From contig NC_031778.1 in assembly GCF_001522545.3 (NCBI RefSeq), forward strand, positions 24,983,348 to 25,047,347: a stretch of DNA of 64,000 bases, given 5' to 3'. The translations under genes were made by a program, and so were the position numbers. Within the stretch, counting starts at the first letter, position 1, and each line of letters opens with the position of its first letter. Of the stretch, positions 23,954 to 35,700 are shown piece by piece. The stretch comes from Parus major (taxonomy: Eukaryota > Chordata > Aves > Passeriformes > Paridae). Below the pieces are notes generated by a model, which was given only the letters and a program-made list of their open reading frames with translations, was not told the DNA's origin and ran no database searches.

Positions 23954-26921
23954 GTAAGTGCTCAGTCTATGGATTTTTGATGAATTGCATTCTACTGCAA
24001 ATAATATTGGATTACTCTTCAGGAACTCTTCTGTAATCGCTTTAAAAAAAAAAGCATATTGTGATACTTCAACAAAAACCACTGCAGGCAGAAAAGAACA
24101 GAAAAAAGAGTTAGTATACTGAATGACATGTTATGTATGTTAAGTGCAAATGATTTTGCAGGGTGTGCTGGGGTGTTTTTTCTGCTGTCTTTTTGTTTAT
24201 ATGTAATTTTTCCCTGTATTATGGAAGCAAACACTATGTTGATTTAATAACCTGAAGGTTGAATTAGAGCTCTTTTACCCAAATGAAAAAAAAGAGCTTC
24301 TCATAATAGTTCCAATGTTTTGAAGAGTGGTATGCAGTCCACTATTTAGAAGACTGGATAGAGTTCACAATGCATCAGGTAGTACTGTTGTCAGCCTAAA
24401 TACAGAGAAGTGTCTCACTGTGATGAGCATAGTAGGATTTTCCCTGTTACGTTTGTAATATGCTCATCTGCAGTAATGAACTACCACGGAGCTGCTAACT
24501 GCTCGTGCAATTCACCATGTTGATAAAGAGCTGTAGCCTCAGGAACAGAAAGTGGTTATGTGATCAAAGTTCATTGCACTCAATCAGTGCTTAAAAAGGG
24601 TTTATCTGCATAAGGGAGGTTTTTTTATGAAAGTGATGAACTGTTATTAAAACATTAGACATTCTTTAGAAATTGTGTATTTGTTTTAAAGCAGAAGAAA
24701 AACCTTCTGTTCTAGCAGAAGAGAAAAACTACCAGAGAGAAGATTCAAACAGAAAAACAATGGCAAATGTATGAAAAAGTTAACTGCAATACCAGTGATA
24801 CTGATATTTTGAAGCATTTTAGCCTTAAGACTATTACCAATTTATTAAAAATGCATGCATCATTCTGTTACAAACCAGCAGCATGTGAGAAGACAGTGTT
24901 GCGATTCAGGAAGACTCTCTTCTCATACATCTCTTTTCAAACCTATACCTCTCTGAATGGCAGTTTGTGATTCTGGACCCCAGATCCTATTTATCAAAAT
25001 TATTCTAGGATCAGGCTTAAATAATCCAATAATTTGAAAATATTACTTAGATACTTGACAAACAAATGAAAGTCTAAATGAATTTAATCAAAAATTTGCA
25101 TTACTGACATTTTCTAGCCTAAGTGTGTTGGTAAGGAAGGCAATACCCTGATTTGTATACCTGTGTCAGCAAGAAGGTGTTAAACTGATGTGTTTGTATC
25201 AATAAAATATTCTCCTTTTCACTGGTATTGATTCTTTTGCTTGTGAACTGGGTTTATTTGTTTCAGCTTCACTGGTGTTGCTGTGCCTACGCTCGTAGCA
25301 CTTTACTGTGGTGAGAGATGCTGTACTCTTGTCTTTCAAGTATAAGACACGAGTACAGCAGCAGCCTACTAAAACCACCCCAGTCCCATGTGTGCCTTGA
25401 ATAATTGTGCTGTCCTATGGATCAGCTTTAAAATAGCAAGACAGCAGAAGAGATGCAGTCCCTGCCTTCTAAGGGTGAAGGAGACTTTGACTTAGAATCT
25501 GCAGTCATCTCACTGACCTTACCATGTCCTCTTACAGATCCTTATTTTGGCGGTAATTCTAATAATACTGGAGTGTAGTGTGTTCCATCGGTGCTGCCAG
25601 AGTGAGAGCTGTAACAAAACCTACAGGGTGAGTCTGTATTTTATTTCTGTGCATCTCCTTAGCATTTGTTTTGAATGCCTTCCTGCTCCTGTTTCCAGCA
25701 CATCCTGCTGCCCTCTCCACTGCTCTGTTTTCACTTCCTTTCACAGAGGATTCTAAATTGGGTTGCAAGGTCACAGAAAGTGTAGCTTCTTTCTTCTGAA
25801 GCATAAGCATGATGAAAGAAAATTAGACACACACTTCCCCCAAATCCTTGCAAAATAAAATAAGAACGTAGAATGAAGCACACCAGCTAAACAGCTTCAC
25901 CTTTGTATTATTTGGAAGTGTTTTTCTTTTCAGAAATGACTCAATACATGCTACCTGGGATGCAGACATATTTAATACATGCTTGTGTTCCTCTGGTATT
26001 TTCTGAAACAACTTTACAAAAATGCAAGTTTAAAAGCCCTACCCAAATAATACATAACTTATAGTTGTAGAGCTGTCTTAAACTCTGTCTTAATCTTTAT
26101 TTTGTATGTGTATTCTTACTGTTCTTTACCTACTATTTTTCTTTCTGAATTTTGAAGACTGTGTAAATCAAATGTGAAATTCAGCCCCAAGGAAGTAGCT
26201 AGACAGACTGAATGATCATATTTGCTGTTGACACTATCCCCACAAGGTAATATTTTTTTCTCTCTCTCTTTATTTTAGAGTTTTATTTCTATTGTGCTAG
26301 CCCTGCTTGGAATAGCTTTCTCGGGATACAGTTGCATCATTTTTACCCTGCATTTGATTCAAGGCCCTTTCTGCAATTCATCAAGTGGATGGAATTATAT
26401 TTTCAAAGACACTTCTGGGGGGTAAGAAACATTGGGGTAACTCTTCTGGGAGGAATTGTTCATCAAATCAGTAGTCAGAAACATTCTTCTTACTTCAGTC
26501 TGGTGTTTCTCTAATAGGTACCTCACAGATTACCCTGCCTGGTCCAAGTGCACAGAACCTGCTAACATAGTGGAGTGGAACATCATTTTACTCTCGATTT
26601 TGATAGCCCTCAGTGGATTGCAGTTGATCATCTGTATTCTCAAAGTTGCTGCTGAGTTGAAACGAACGCTCTGTGGGACCTATTCTGTTTTTGTGCAGGT
26701 AATAAAACATCTGAGGTTAATTTCTTCAGTATCTCCTTGTCACTGTCTCCTTGAAGCAGCTTCAGCAGTTTCTCTCAGTTGGGGACCTATCCTTTTGCAT
26801 TCTCTATACTACTGCATTTTTTTCCTGAGAATATGTACTGATAATGCATTTGTTTATTTTGATTAATCCTCTAATTTCTTCTGGTATGCAGAGGTTGGTG
26901 GCTGCTCACTCTGACCTTTAA
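23777..26921 (+). CDS. TM4SF18: TM4SF18, transmembrane 4 L6 family member 18
   Basis: Five coding exons (23777-23953, 25538-25627, 26279-26421, 26518-26698, 26892-26921) join in frame to about 206 aa; human TM4SF18 is about 201. The product is a four-pass L6-family membrane protein of poorly known function. It matches TM4SF18 rather than TM4SF1 or TM4SF4: CLSCLLVPLALWS, NILLYFPNG and WYFEGICFSG in exon 1, CCQSESCNKTY in exon 2, LLGIAFSGY in exon 3, and EPANIVEWNIILLSILIALS followed by CGTYSVFVQ in exon 4. The start has A at -3 and G at +4. The gene is in tandem with TM4SF1 and shares exon lengths 177, 90 and 181 nt, so the pair arose by duplication. The C-terminal exon differs from human (RLVAAHSDL instead of PGII). 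Confidence 0.94.
25538..25627 (+). CDS. TM4SF18: TM4SF18 coding exon 2
   Basis: 90 nt between acceptor tcttacag and donor gtgagt. It encodes membrane segment 2 (ILILAVILIILE) and the Cys-rich inner loop HRCCQSESCNKTYR, a close match to TM4SF18 (CCQSENCSKKY in human). Confidence 0.93.
26279..26421 (+). CDS. TM4SF18: TM4SF18 coding exon 3
   Basis: 143 nt between acceptor ttattttag and donor gtaaga. It encodes membrane segment 3 (IVLALLGIAFSGYSCII) and the start of the large extracellular loop (LIQGPFCNSSSGWNY, containing an N-S-S sequon). It ends with two bases of a Gly codon. Confidence 0.93.
26518..26698 (+). CDS. TM4SF18: TM4SF18 coding exon 4
   Basis: 181 nt between acceptor ctaatag and donor gtaata. 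It encodes the rest of the extracellular loop (WSKCTEPANIVEWN) and membrane segment 4, ending LCGTYSVFVQ in phase 0. Confidence 0.93.
26892..26921 (+). CDS. TM4SF18: TM4SF18 terminal coding exon 5
   Basis: Nine codons plus TAA after acceptor ggtatgcag, reading RLVAAHSDL. The position and phase agree with the tail exon of the family, but the peptide does not resemble the human PGII tail, so a different acceptor is possible. Confidence 0.65.
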   Translation, partial: RLVAAHSDL

Positions 26922-27035
26922 GACTAGGACTGAGAAGAAAAAGAAGTGGTTAGGAAATTATCACTCATGCCAAGTCCATTACTCTTATGTCAGCAGAGGT
27001 TGTTGAAAACCTTTGCTCTAACATTCAATTTACAG

Positions 27036-27087
27036 ACTGAATGATCAGATTCTTACTAATGACTGAATGACTGATTCTTACTAATAC
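27036..27087. repeat. Imperfect tandem duplication in TM4SF18 3' region
   Basis: Two adjacent imperfect copies contain actgaatga and gattcttactaat, repeating with a period of about 25-26 bases just downstream of the TM4SF18 stop. Probably a replication-slippage duplication in the 3' UTR. Confidence 0.55.
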
Positions 27088-27421
27088 ATGGCTTTCGCAG
27101 CAATGATGAGGAAGATCAGCACTTTGTTTTTTACTTGCAGGCTGGGATTCTCTGAAAATGGCAAGGAAATTTTTGCTGCTTCTCCCCCACCCCCAGAAAA
27201 AGAGTGAAATAGCCTCTCCATTATCCATAGTGGTAGATTTAAATGCTACAAAGAAAAAATGAAACTCTTGTCTTAAACCTTTCTCTATGAAACTTCTCTA
27301 TTTTGGATGAGATATATTTCAACTGTCTGACATCTACATTTTTATTCATCTGTCCTGTTGCACCTGGCAGGAACATTTCATTTTTTTACGCTCCAACTTG
27401 TTGTGACAACAAGGATGTTTG

Positions 27422-27479
27422 AATAAAATGGAACTGCTTTGGTATTGAAATCACCTTTGTTTGTTTTGCTTTTAATAAA
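27422..27479 (+). terminator. TM4SF18 polyadenylation signals
   Basis: AATAAA occurs at 27422-27427 and 27474-27479, about 0.5 kb past the stop. The first is followed by a GT/T-rich stretch (ctttgtttgttttg), a good downstream element. Confidence 0.65.
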
Positions 27480-30400
27480 CTGCTGTAGAACTGCTTTTGT
27501 ACTCCCTTATCATTGCTTAGACCATATGACTATTTGTTGCTCCGAAAGGGCCTGGTTCAAAGCACAGTACATCAGGAGGGGTTGTTAATGCACTGAGTTA
27601 AGCCATGATTTCTAAATTAATTAATTTTAGTTACAGACAGACCATGACGATGATGGAGGACAGAGCCTACCCCGCTCCTTCCATCTTAGAAATTCTTAAC
27701 TGCAAAAACAATTACTGAAAAAAGTTTACCAGGTTTTCCTGTGGTAAAAAAGTCACCTGGGCCTGACTGACATATTAGACACATAGGTCTGAACTCAGCT
27801 GTACTAATTGGTACATATTAATAGCTGCACTGGGTTTTGCACTTTGCACTTAGAGGCAAACTTTTTTCTTTTAATCAAGTATGATGTGACTTGAGGGAAC
27901 ATATGAGGGAACCTTGTGAGCACCCAATGCTAGCTTATTAATATTCTTCCAAGTATCCTGACTTTGCTACAATGGAAGGCTAACATTCTTGACAATAATG
28001 ATCAGATGAAAAAGAATAATTTGTTTTAAATTAGCAGCTAAAAGTTATTTTTACTTTCTCTGAGAATTATTTTTTCATTTCCAGTGAAAAGTCAGGGATT
28101 CACAATGAAGTGAACACCTGGCTCATTTGTAGTTGCATGGACAGCATTTGGCTGTATTTAGCACTCCAGTTTTTATACAATGAACACTCAGAAGAAAGAT
28201 AAATATGTACTTCAGACTTGCAGTAATGCATATATCCCTATTACACCAGAACTAGTGGGATTCAGGTACACTGACATCAAATATTAAATTATTGTTAGAA
28301 ATGCAAACCATTCCTAACAAACCAAACAAACCAAAAAGTGTCAGCTTTGGGTAGATTGTTTAGAAAAAAATAGAATATATATATATATATATAAATATAT
28401 TTGATTCTGTTTCAAGGCAATATTGAGATATTGCCTTCATATTCTTTTCTCAGATTGTTTTGAATAACTGATTTCTTCCTGTAGGATTTCAAGAATGCAT
28501 CTAAAATTTTAATTTATTAGTTTCCTTTAAGTTGCAAGAAGTAATAAAGTAATAAATGATACGTAAGAATGGGGCTAGTCTTTTGGGAGATGGCTCAAGG
28601 TGGCATGGATTGTCAGAGGTGTGTGATACAAAGGCATGATGATAAAATGAAGACTGTGTCATTGCACATTTGTTTTTCTCTAGATTTAAATATGTGACAT
28701 ACCATTTATCTTAAACGATAATCCTGCATTTTTATGGATTTGTGGATATTGTTTGTGGACAGAAGGAAAAGAAAGAAAACTTAAAAATTAACCTGTACTC
28801 CTATCAAACATCTCAGAGAACCTTGCTGATTTCCTGCCTGCAGACTCTAGATCTGTCTTTAATTTACCATTTTTTGTATGATTGTGTCTGATGAATTTAC
28901 ATTTCCACTCTATCTCAGACATCTCTTAATTCTGGAGCTTAAATTAAATAAAGAGACATGTAATGTAGCTTTTGTTGAACATCCTGATCCTGCAACTCTT
29001 TTTACCCATAATCCAGAATCTGGCATTTCCATTGCCATAGCCAGATTCAACTGCAATTTGATGTTTCATCTTTTAAAGGGGACATTTATTAATTTGAAAT
29101 TGTTGTTAAGAATGCTAAAGGCTAACAGTGGGGTCTATTTCCAGATTTAACAGCCAGTTTCATGCAGGGCTTTTGGATGTAAGGCAAAGGTAACTTTGAT
29201 GTAATCAGTTTAAATCCTGATTTAATCCTAAGTATTTTGTCTTTGAAAAGAGGTGCTATGAGCTGAGCCTGGTAGCAGAACCAAGATTCCTGTAAAGAAT
29301 TTTAATTAACTGGCTTGAAATCTAGACATAACCAATGATCCTGATGGTGTTGTTTGAGGCAACATGACCATCCAGCTGCAGAATACAGACCTCACCCAAC
29401 AACAGCAGGGAGAAGTGGTCTTCGGGGCAGAGACAAGGTTTGCACCATGTTGGAATGTGAGAAACCCTTCTTTGCGCAAGAGTTCCTGGACATGAAATGC
29501 ACGTCCTGCCTGTTGAAATCCCCACATAAAACACCCCAGGCACAAGAGGAAGAAAGCTGCCCATTTGAGTTTGTAAACTCTTGGCAGGGAGGAGTTAGTA
29601 CTGAATCTGCAGTAAGAGCTCCAGCATTATTTGTCCCCCACAGCCAGTGCATTTTGCCAGAGTATCAGGTTTCTGTGTCTGGAACAGTAATGTCATTCAT
29701 TTAAAAGACTGCAGCTGGAAATCACTGTAGACACTCAGTTTTGTAGTAAAATACTGTGAAGCCCCATCCACACTTTTGCATTTTAGGGTATATTAATACT
29801 TGTGTAGCTAAAAGTGACCCTTGCAAAACTAGGGTTTCCTGATAGTTCCCGTTATGGACAGAGGGGTTTTCCACATGGAGCGGCAGAGGACACATGAAGC
29901 TGCACCAGCTCTTTAAAAGGGTGTTCAACTGCAGAGGTTTGCAAGCAGCCAGAGCAGCAGCATGGGCAGCAGGCAAAATACACCATTAAAATACAGGAAT
30001 TGTGAAATGGTGGGGGTTCAATTCAGCTTCACCGTGCAATCTTACTGAGACCTTTTGGCAGAATATTCTATTTGGGGTTTGTTTATTTTTTCTTTCAAAG
30101 AAAATTTTGAAGTAAAATATTTGCTTTATCTTTTCAATGCCTTTTGGGGGATTTTAAAAACTGTCAGTGTATTTCAGCATCTTCAATAGGAGAAATGAGG
30201 TACTATGGTTTAAAACAATAAAGGGATATTCGTGACACCAAACTGCAGACTCATAATTTAACCAGTTAAATAGGGTCTTTTTATTTAGATCCTGAGAGAA
30301 GTACCTGTTTTTCAGATGCTCTCTGAAGATAATACAGACTTGAGAAGCTGAGGTACTTTGATCAGTTTTTTGAGTTCCTTAAGGAAAAGATGAGTGTGCT

Positions 30401-32500
30401 TAGACATACAGTTAATCTGAAATCTTGGGGAAGGTGCAATTAAAAGCGGGAGGAGAAAATATTGTCTGCCAGAAGCTTTTGTTGTATTTTTACATAAGAA
30501 AAACATTCAGTTCTTATGCAAATCAAGGAAGAGTAATTTAGAGTATTCAGGGGTGTAAGGCAAAATAAAGCTTATATTCTTACCCTCAGATAAATGTAGA
30601 GATTTCAAGGATACTGCTTGTGTGGACTTTTCCTCAATCAAATGGAAATCTGAACAAAAATATATCAAAAACCTACATACACATGAACAACTTACATATT
30701 AAAGCATGTACTAAGGAATGACTTTGAATTTAAGTATTTTAACAGGAGATAAAAGTTTTCTCATTTTTAACTCACTTAATTTACAAAAGGGGCATATGCA
30801 ACCCAGATAAGCTGATCTTTTCACTGCACTACTTATCTTCATCCATGGCAAAGGAAAAAAAAACCAAAACCTACAGAAATAATTCTGAACATGTGACATC
30901 AACCTGTGAAAGTCCAGAATTTCATAATAGATTCGGGAAGATTTCAAAATCTCAGCTTTGGCTTTCTCATTAGGGAGAAGTAGAGTCCTCCATTTAATCC
31001 AGATATGTAGAAATGTGAAGAAATTAAATATTCTGACAATGTCTGATGGGAATAGTGATTAAAATTGGTGAACTATCTTATACCATAGTCTTGGTGAATA
31101 AGTCTAAGATTTTTATATCATTAAAGGAAAACTGCTTTAAAAGTAAATAAACTATTTATCAGTATATAAAGAATAGACTTTAGCTATATTCTGAATCTTA
31201 GTCTTCTGTCCAAAATAATCATAATTTTTCTGACCAATATAAAAAAATAGCTGCAAAGGATTCCTACCTATTACAGATAATTTTAATTTTTATTGATTGC
31301 ATTACTAAATATTTACTTATTTATTTATGATTACAGATAAGTTTAGTTTTACTTATTACAGATAATTGTAAGTTGCCATGGAAAAGTGTAATTGCAACTT
31401 AGAAAAAGTGTAATTGTGTCAGTGCTCAGAGCACAGATGACATTTTTTAAGAGTTTCCAAGTGACTGAAAATTCTTATTTTTTAATAGAAGTTTGCGGGT
31501 AGCTTTGTATGCCTAAAGCTTCAGACACAACCATATTGTAATGGATATACACTCCCAAAAAGTGCCATTGCAAACTTCAGTTAGGTGGTTTATAAGTGTT
31601 ACATGTTTAAGTTCCAATTCTGTTCTTATTTTTCAGTAAGACCAATACAAAATGTTTACTGAACCTGAATAAAACAAAAGAAGCCTTTGGCACTGGGTAG
31701 TGCATTTAGATAATGGTAACAGTTTAAATTATCTGCATCTTATGTTTTTAATCATTGAAGAATGTGGCTTATCCTGTCTGGCAACAGACTAGGAGGAAGT
31801 TAACATAGCGGGGTAATTTTGTGGAGTTTCTGAGCCTCATTTTCACAATACTAAAACTGCTTGGAAAGGGGATGCAAACCTCCCCACCTTCATCCATGAA
31901 CAGCTGTTCCTTTCCATCTCTAGCAATACGTGCCACACTTTGTGCTAGAATTCCATTTCTAAGGGAACTGTGGTGGGTAGCAGAGCTAACCCAAGCACGC
32001 ACTGCTGGGCACACCGGTTCCAGTGATCTGTCCTCCCTTTTCTGCTTGTGCTGCACCAGTTTGGTGGGATGAACAGACAGAAGCAGGCACAGCTTGGGCT
32101 CCTTGTCAATGCAGAGCAGATACATAGGGAAAAAGTGTGACTTAGAACTTTTCATACTGTGCTTGAGAAATTGTGTTCTTGTGCCACATATCATAGGATT
32201 GTTTTCCCAGTAGTATACAAGCTGTAGAGAGTGATGAAGATAATGAAGAATGTAATGAACCTTAGGTCTTAAATCTGCTTTTAATTCAGTGACAAGATTT
32301 GCACTCCACGACCGTCTGAATGCTAATTTGTGTGATTGAAATTGGAAGAAATAGAAAAAAATTCTTTGGTTTTCTGAACTGAGAAGGTTACCAGAATCTT
32401 TTGCTTGCTCTTGACACACATTGTGCAACTGTTTTTATTGTGTTCACAAAAGCAAACAGGAGTAGGGAGGGGGAAGGTAAGGATGTGGGGAGTAGGAGAG
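27480..32500. other. Intergenic between TM4SF18 and CP
   Basis: About 5 kb without a recognised gene. It includes an (AT)n run near 28375, a 116-codon frame at 29354-29704 with no known domain, repeats of ttacagataa near 31273-31367, and a 219-codon minus-strand frame at 31769-32428 just upstream of the CP promoter, discussed as a finding. Confidence 0.5.
28375..28393. repeat. (AT)n microsatellite
   Basis: An uninterrupted alternating AT run of about 19 bases followed by aaatatat. A simple-sequence repeat. Confidence 0.85.
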
Positions 32501-32509
32501 ATAGGAATG

Positions 32510-32517
32510 TATAAAAG
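32510..32517 (+). promoter_or_regulatory. CP promoter TATA box
   Basis: tataaaag at 32510-32517 lies 71 bases before the CP start codon, implying transcription starting near 32540 and a 5' UTR of about 40 bases. It is preceded by a purine-rich G/A stretch (32461-32508). A canonical TATA box fits a strongly expressed, liver-type secreted protein gene. Confidence 0.75.
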
Positions 32518-32580
32518 GAAATTGCATGTGCCCGTCCTGTGTTTTCATTTCATGTTTTTCACAAGGTCCATGAATGCAAA

Positions 32581-32735
32581 ATGAAGCTATTTCTCCTAAG
32601 CTGCTTGCTGATTTCTTGCTGTTTCCAAGCTGGGGCTGTGAACCGGGAATACTATATTGGCATTACAGAGACAGCCTGGAACTATGCACCTGGCAATGCC
32701 AATGCCATCTCTGGGCAGCTTTTTGCAGAAGAAGA
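32581..32735 (+). CDS. CP: CP exon 1 (coding part)
   Basis: 155 nt from ATG to donor gtaagt. It encodes the signal peptide and the start of domain 1 ([16 protein letters not shown]), residues 1-51 plus two bases of residue 52. Confidence 0.95.
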
Positions 32736-35700
32736 GTAAGTAAAGCAGTGTCACTGGTTGAGTTTTATTTTACAACATCATTTGGCTTAAACATCAGGGC
32801 TGTACTGAAATCTTGGTAAAGGCAGTGAAATGAGTCTTGTTGGTGTCAGTAGATTTTCTGTCAGACCTATAAGGGAATTTTGATTTATTTCCTGGCTTGC
32901 TTGAGAACTGCATACCAAAGTTCTGCAAAGCATTGGAACATGCAGTAGAGCCTGAATCTGTTGTAATGAAATATTTACTAACTAGAGACTAGAATAAGAC
33001 CCTGAATGTCTAAGGTACTAGTGCTGAAGGGATGATTTTTGTTTTAAAATGCAGAATCTTGACAAATTAAAAACTTTCCTACTGAGCACAGGTTTCCTTT
33101 TTAGTCATTCATTGTTGGCAGGTTTGGTTTTCACTGGTGCAAAAGCACAGCTACATACTTCCACCCACAGTGGAGGAGCTGGGTTGTTTGTTACAAGGCA
33201 AAGAGTGTCCTGTGCAGATTGAGAGCAGTAAGTAGACTGAAGATATGTGGGGTGAGGAGGAGGGAAGCACCATGGTTGTCTGAATAATCAATAAAGAAAA
33301 TCTAGATAACAAGGCATCAGAAAAATATTTGAGACAGGAAAAGTGTTCCTTTCTTCTCTTTTTTCACTGCCTTTAAATAGGACTATATCAAAGCAAAAAC
33401 AATGTTGAGAGAAATCAGAAATTAGAAGAATCTCAAAAATGCAGATCTCATTTAGCGTGTCTCCCTGGATGAGGGATTACAAGGTTTCCTGTGGTTTGTT
33501 TTCTTTGGTGAGAGCCTCATCCATAACCTGCCACTTGATGAGGTGAGAGACAAAGCAGTCAGCTTTTTATTTTTCCCACTCACAAACTTTGTGAGGTGTA
33601 AGACACTGCCAGGAATTCAGCAGGCTAGCTGAAGGTGGAAACAGGGCATCTTGTCTGAGAATTGCACAGCTGTGTTGTAATACAACAAACCACAGCTGTT
33701 CACTGTTTCACTTTCATTGCTTTTCTCTGGTCTGTGGTGACCTGCTGCATGTTACATTCATTTCAGGTTTTCTGCAGTTGTATGCCTGCAGTGGAGCTGG
33801 TCCCTTGTATTGTACTTTTCAGTTCTCTGATTCCCCTTCTCCACCTGGACGCTTTATGAGGCTGTGCTTGTGTGGAGAATGATGTTTGTAGGGGCAGAGA
33901 AAAGCACAGTGCAGAAGGAACAGTCTACAACTAAATGGTAGCTGTCTAAAACAGTCCAAGAAGAAGCATACCATGTATGTTCGTTTTAGGTTGCAGCGCA
34001 AAGGCCTCACGCACTCAGAATTAGAGTAACTGAGCCTTTGCTCCCCAAGTGGAGCTCTGGACTGGCATTTTAACTACACTTCAGACCTGTGCTTGCCAAG
34101 GTACCTACAATTCCTTCCCCATATGCTCAAACAATACTCCACCTCGTAGAAAATCCTTTGCATTTTTGGGCAGTATTAACTTATTTCACCACAAGGCTTG
34201 CATGCAGTTGTGCACAGCGCTGCAGAGGCCTGGTTTTTATTTGAGACTATTAATTGAAATCCACATTACAGATGCATACGTGTATTTTCTTTACAGGCAG
34301 GCTGAAGTCTTTCTCAAAAGAGGACCACACAGGATAGGAAGCACGTACAAGAAGGCTATCTACATTCAATATACCAATCATTTATATGATGTGATAGTTG
34401 ACAAACCTTCCTGGCTGGGTTTTTTAGGTCCTATAATTAAGGGAGAAGTTGGAGATTCCATTACTATTCACTTGAAAAACTTTGCTTCCAGAAACTACAC
34501 ACTGCATCCACATGGTGTAAGATACACAAAAGAAAATGAAGGTAAGCTTGATTCCATTCTGTGCCAAAATTTATCAAAGGTTAATCATCCCTCTGAGTGT
34601 AATTGGTATTCTCCCATCAGAGAGAAGACTGATCAGGTAAAAAGAGATTTAAATTAGGACATGAATAATTTAAAATAGAAGTTAAGTTTGACACTTTTTC
34701 AAGAGTGAAATATATAACCAAAATTGGCATTTGTGAAGGCAATTTTAGATCAAAATTTTACCTGAAATAAGAGTATTTGTGTTTCAATCAAAATGAGGGT
34801 ATAAAGGTATATAAGAAATTCAGGTATGGAGGATATATAAAAATTTAATGCTGTAACGAAGATATTGTTAACAGTCATAATGTACTGTTCCCATTTCTTA
34901 ACACTAAATCTGTGCATATGCTATATAAGACACACAAGAGTTTCTTAAAATGGAGAAACAGATACTTCTTAGTGACTAGTTTTCATTACAACTAGTACGT
35001 GCCTTGATAGAGACACACTCTGTGGGGTCAGAACAGTGTAGTATGTAGCAGTACATACACTTTTCAGAAGTTTCTTCTGTTGCTGTCATTCCAGGAACAC
35101 TTATATTCCTTCAGGGCATATGCAATTTTTTAGAACAGTTTCCCAGATGAGTATTTAAGAAATGTTTTACAAATATTTGAATTGTTATATTTTTACAAGA
35201 AGTACATAGTCCACTCCAAATAAACTAAGGACTAAATTTAATGGGTCATAAACTGAAGTACTCCTATGGACTTCAAAGGCAAATGAAAAGATTCCTAAAG
35301 AGAAAGAAAACATCTACTCATCTGACTAAAAAGCTGTGGGTTTTTAACCTGTATTCAGATGTTCAGTCCATTTTACTGCAGCATGTAGCCAACTTCCAGC
35401 ATGGCAGGTGGTATCCTGACACCCTGTTGTGAATGTGTTGTGCTAATGGTGGCTGTGTGGAATTCCTCAGGTGCTTTTTATCCTGACACCACCAAAGATT
35501 TGCAAAAGCAAGATGATGCTGTGGAGCCTGGAGGCCAGTACACTTACACATGGGATGTGACAGAAGATCAAGGTCCAGCTGAAGCAGATGCAGACTGCAT
35601 AACCAGGGCTTACCACTCCCACATAGATGGTCCAAGAGATGTTGCCTCAGGTCTTGTTGGGCCTTTAATAATTTGCAGGAAAGGTAAACCATAAATAAAT

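Noticed and set aside
34049..34657. 202-codon plus-strand frame
   Set aside because: It reads from intron 1 through CP exon 2 into intron 2; only 34297-34541 is CP coding sequence.
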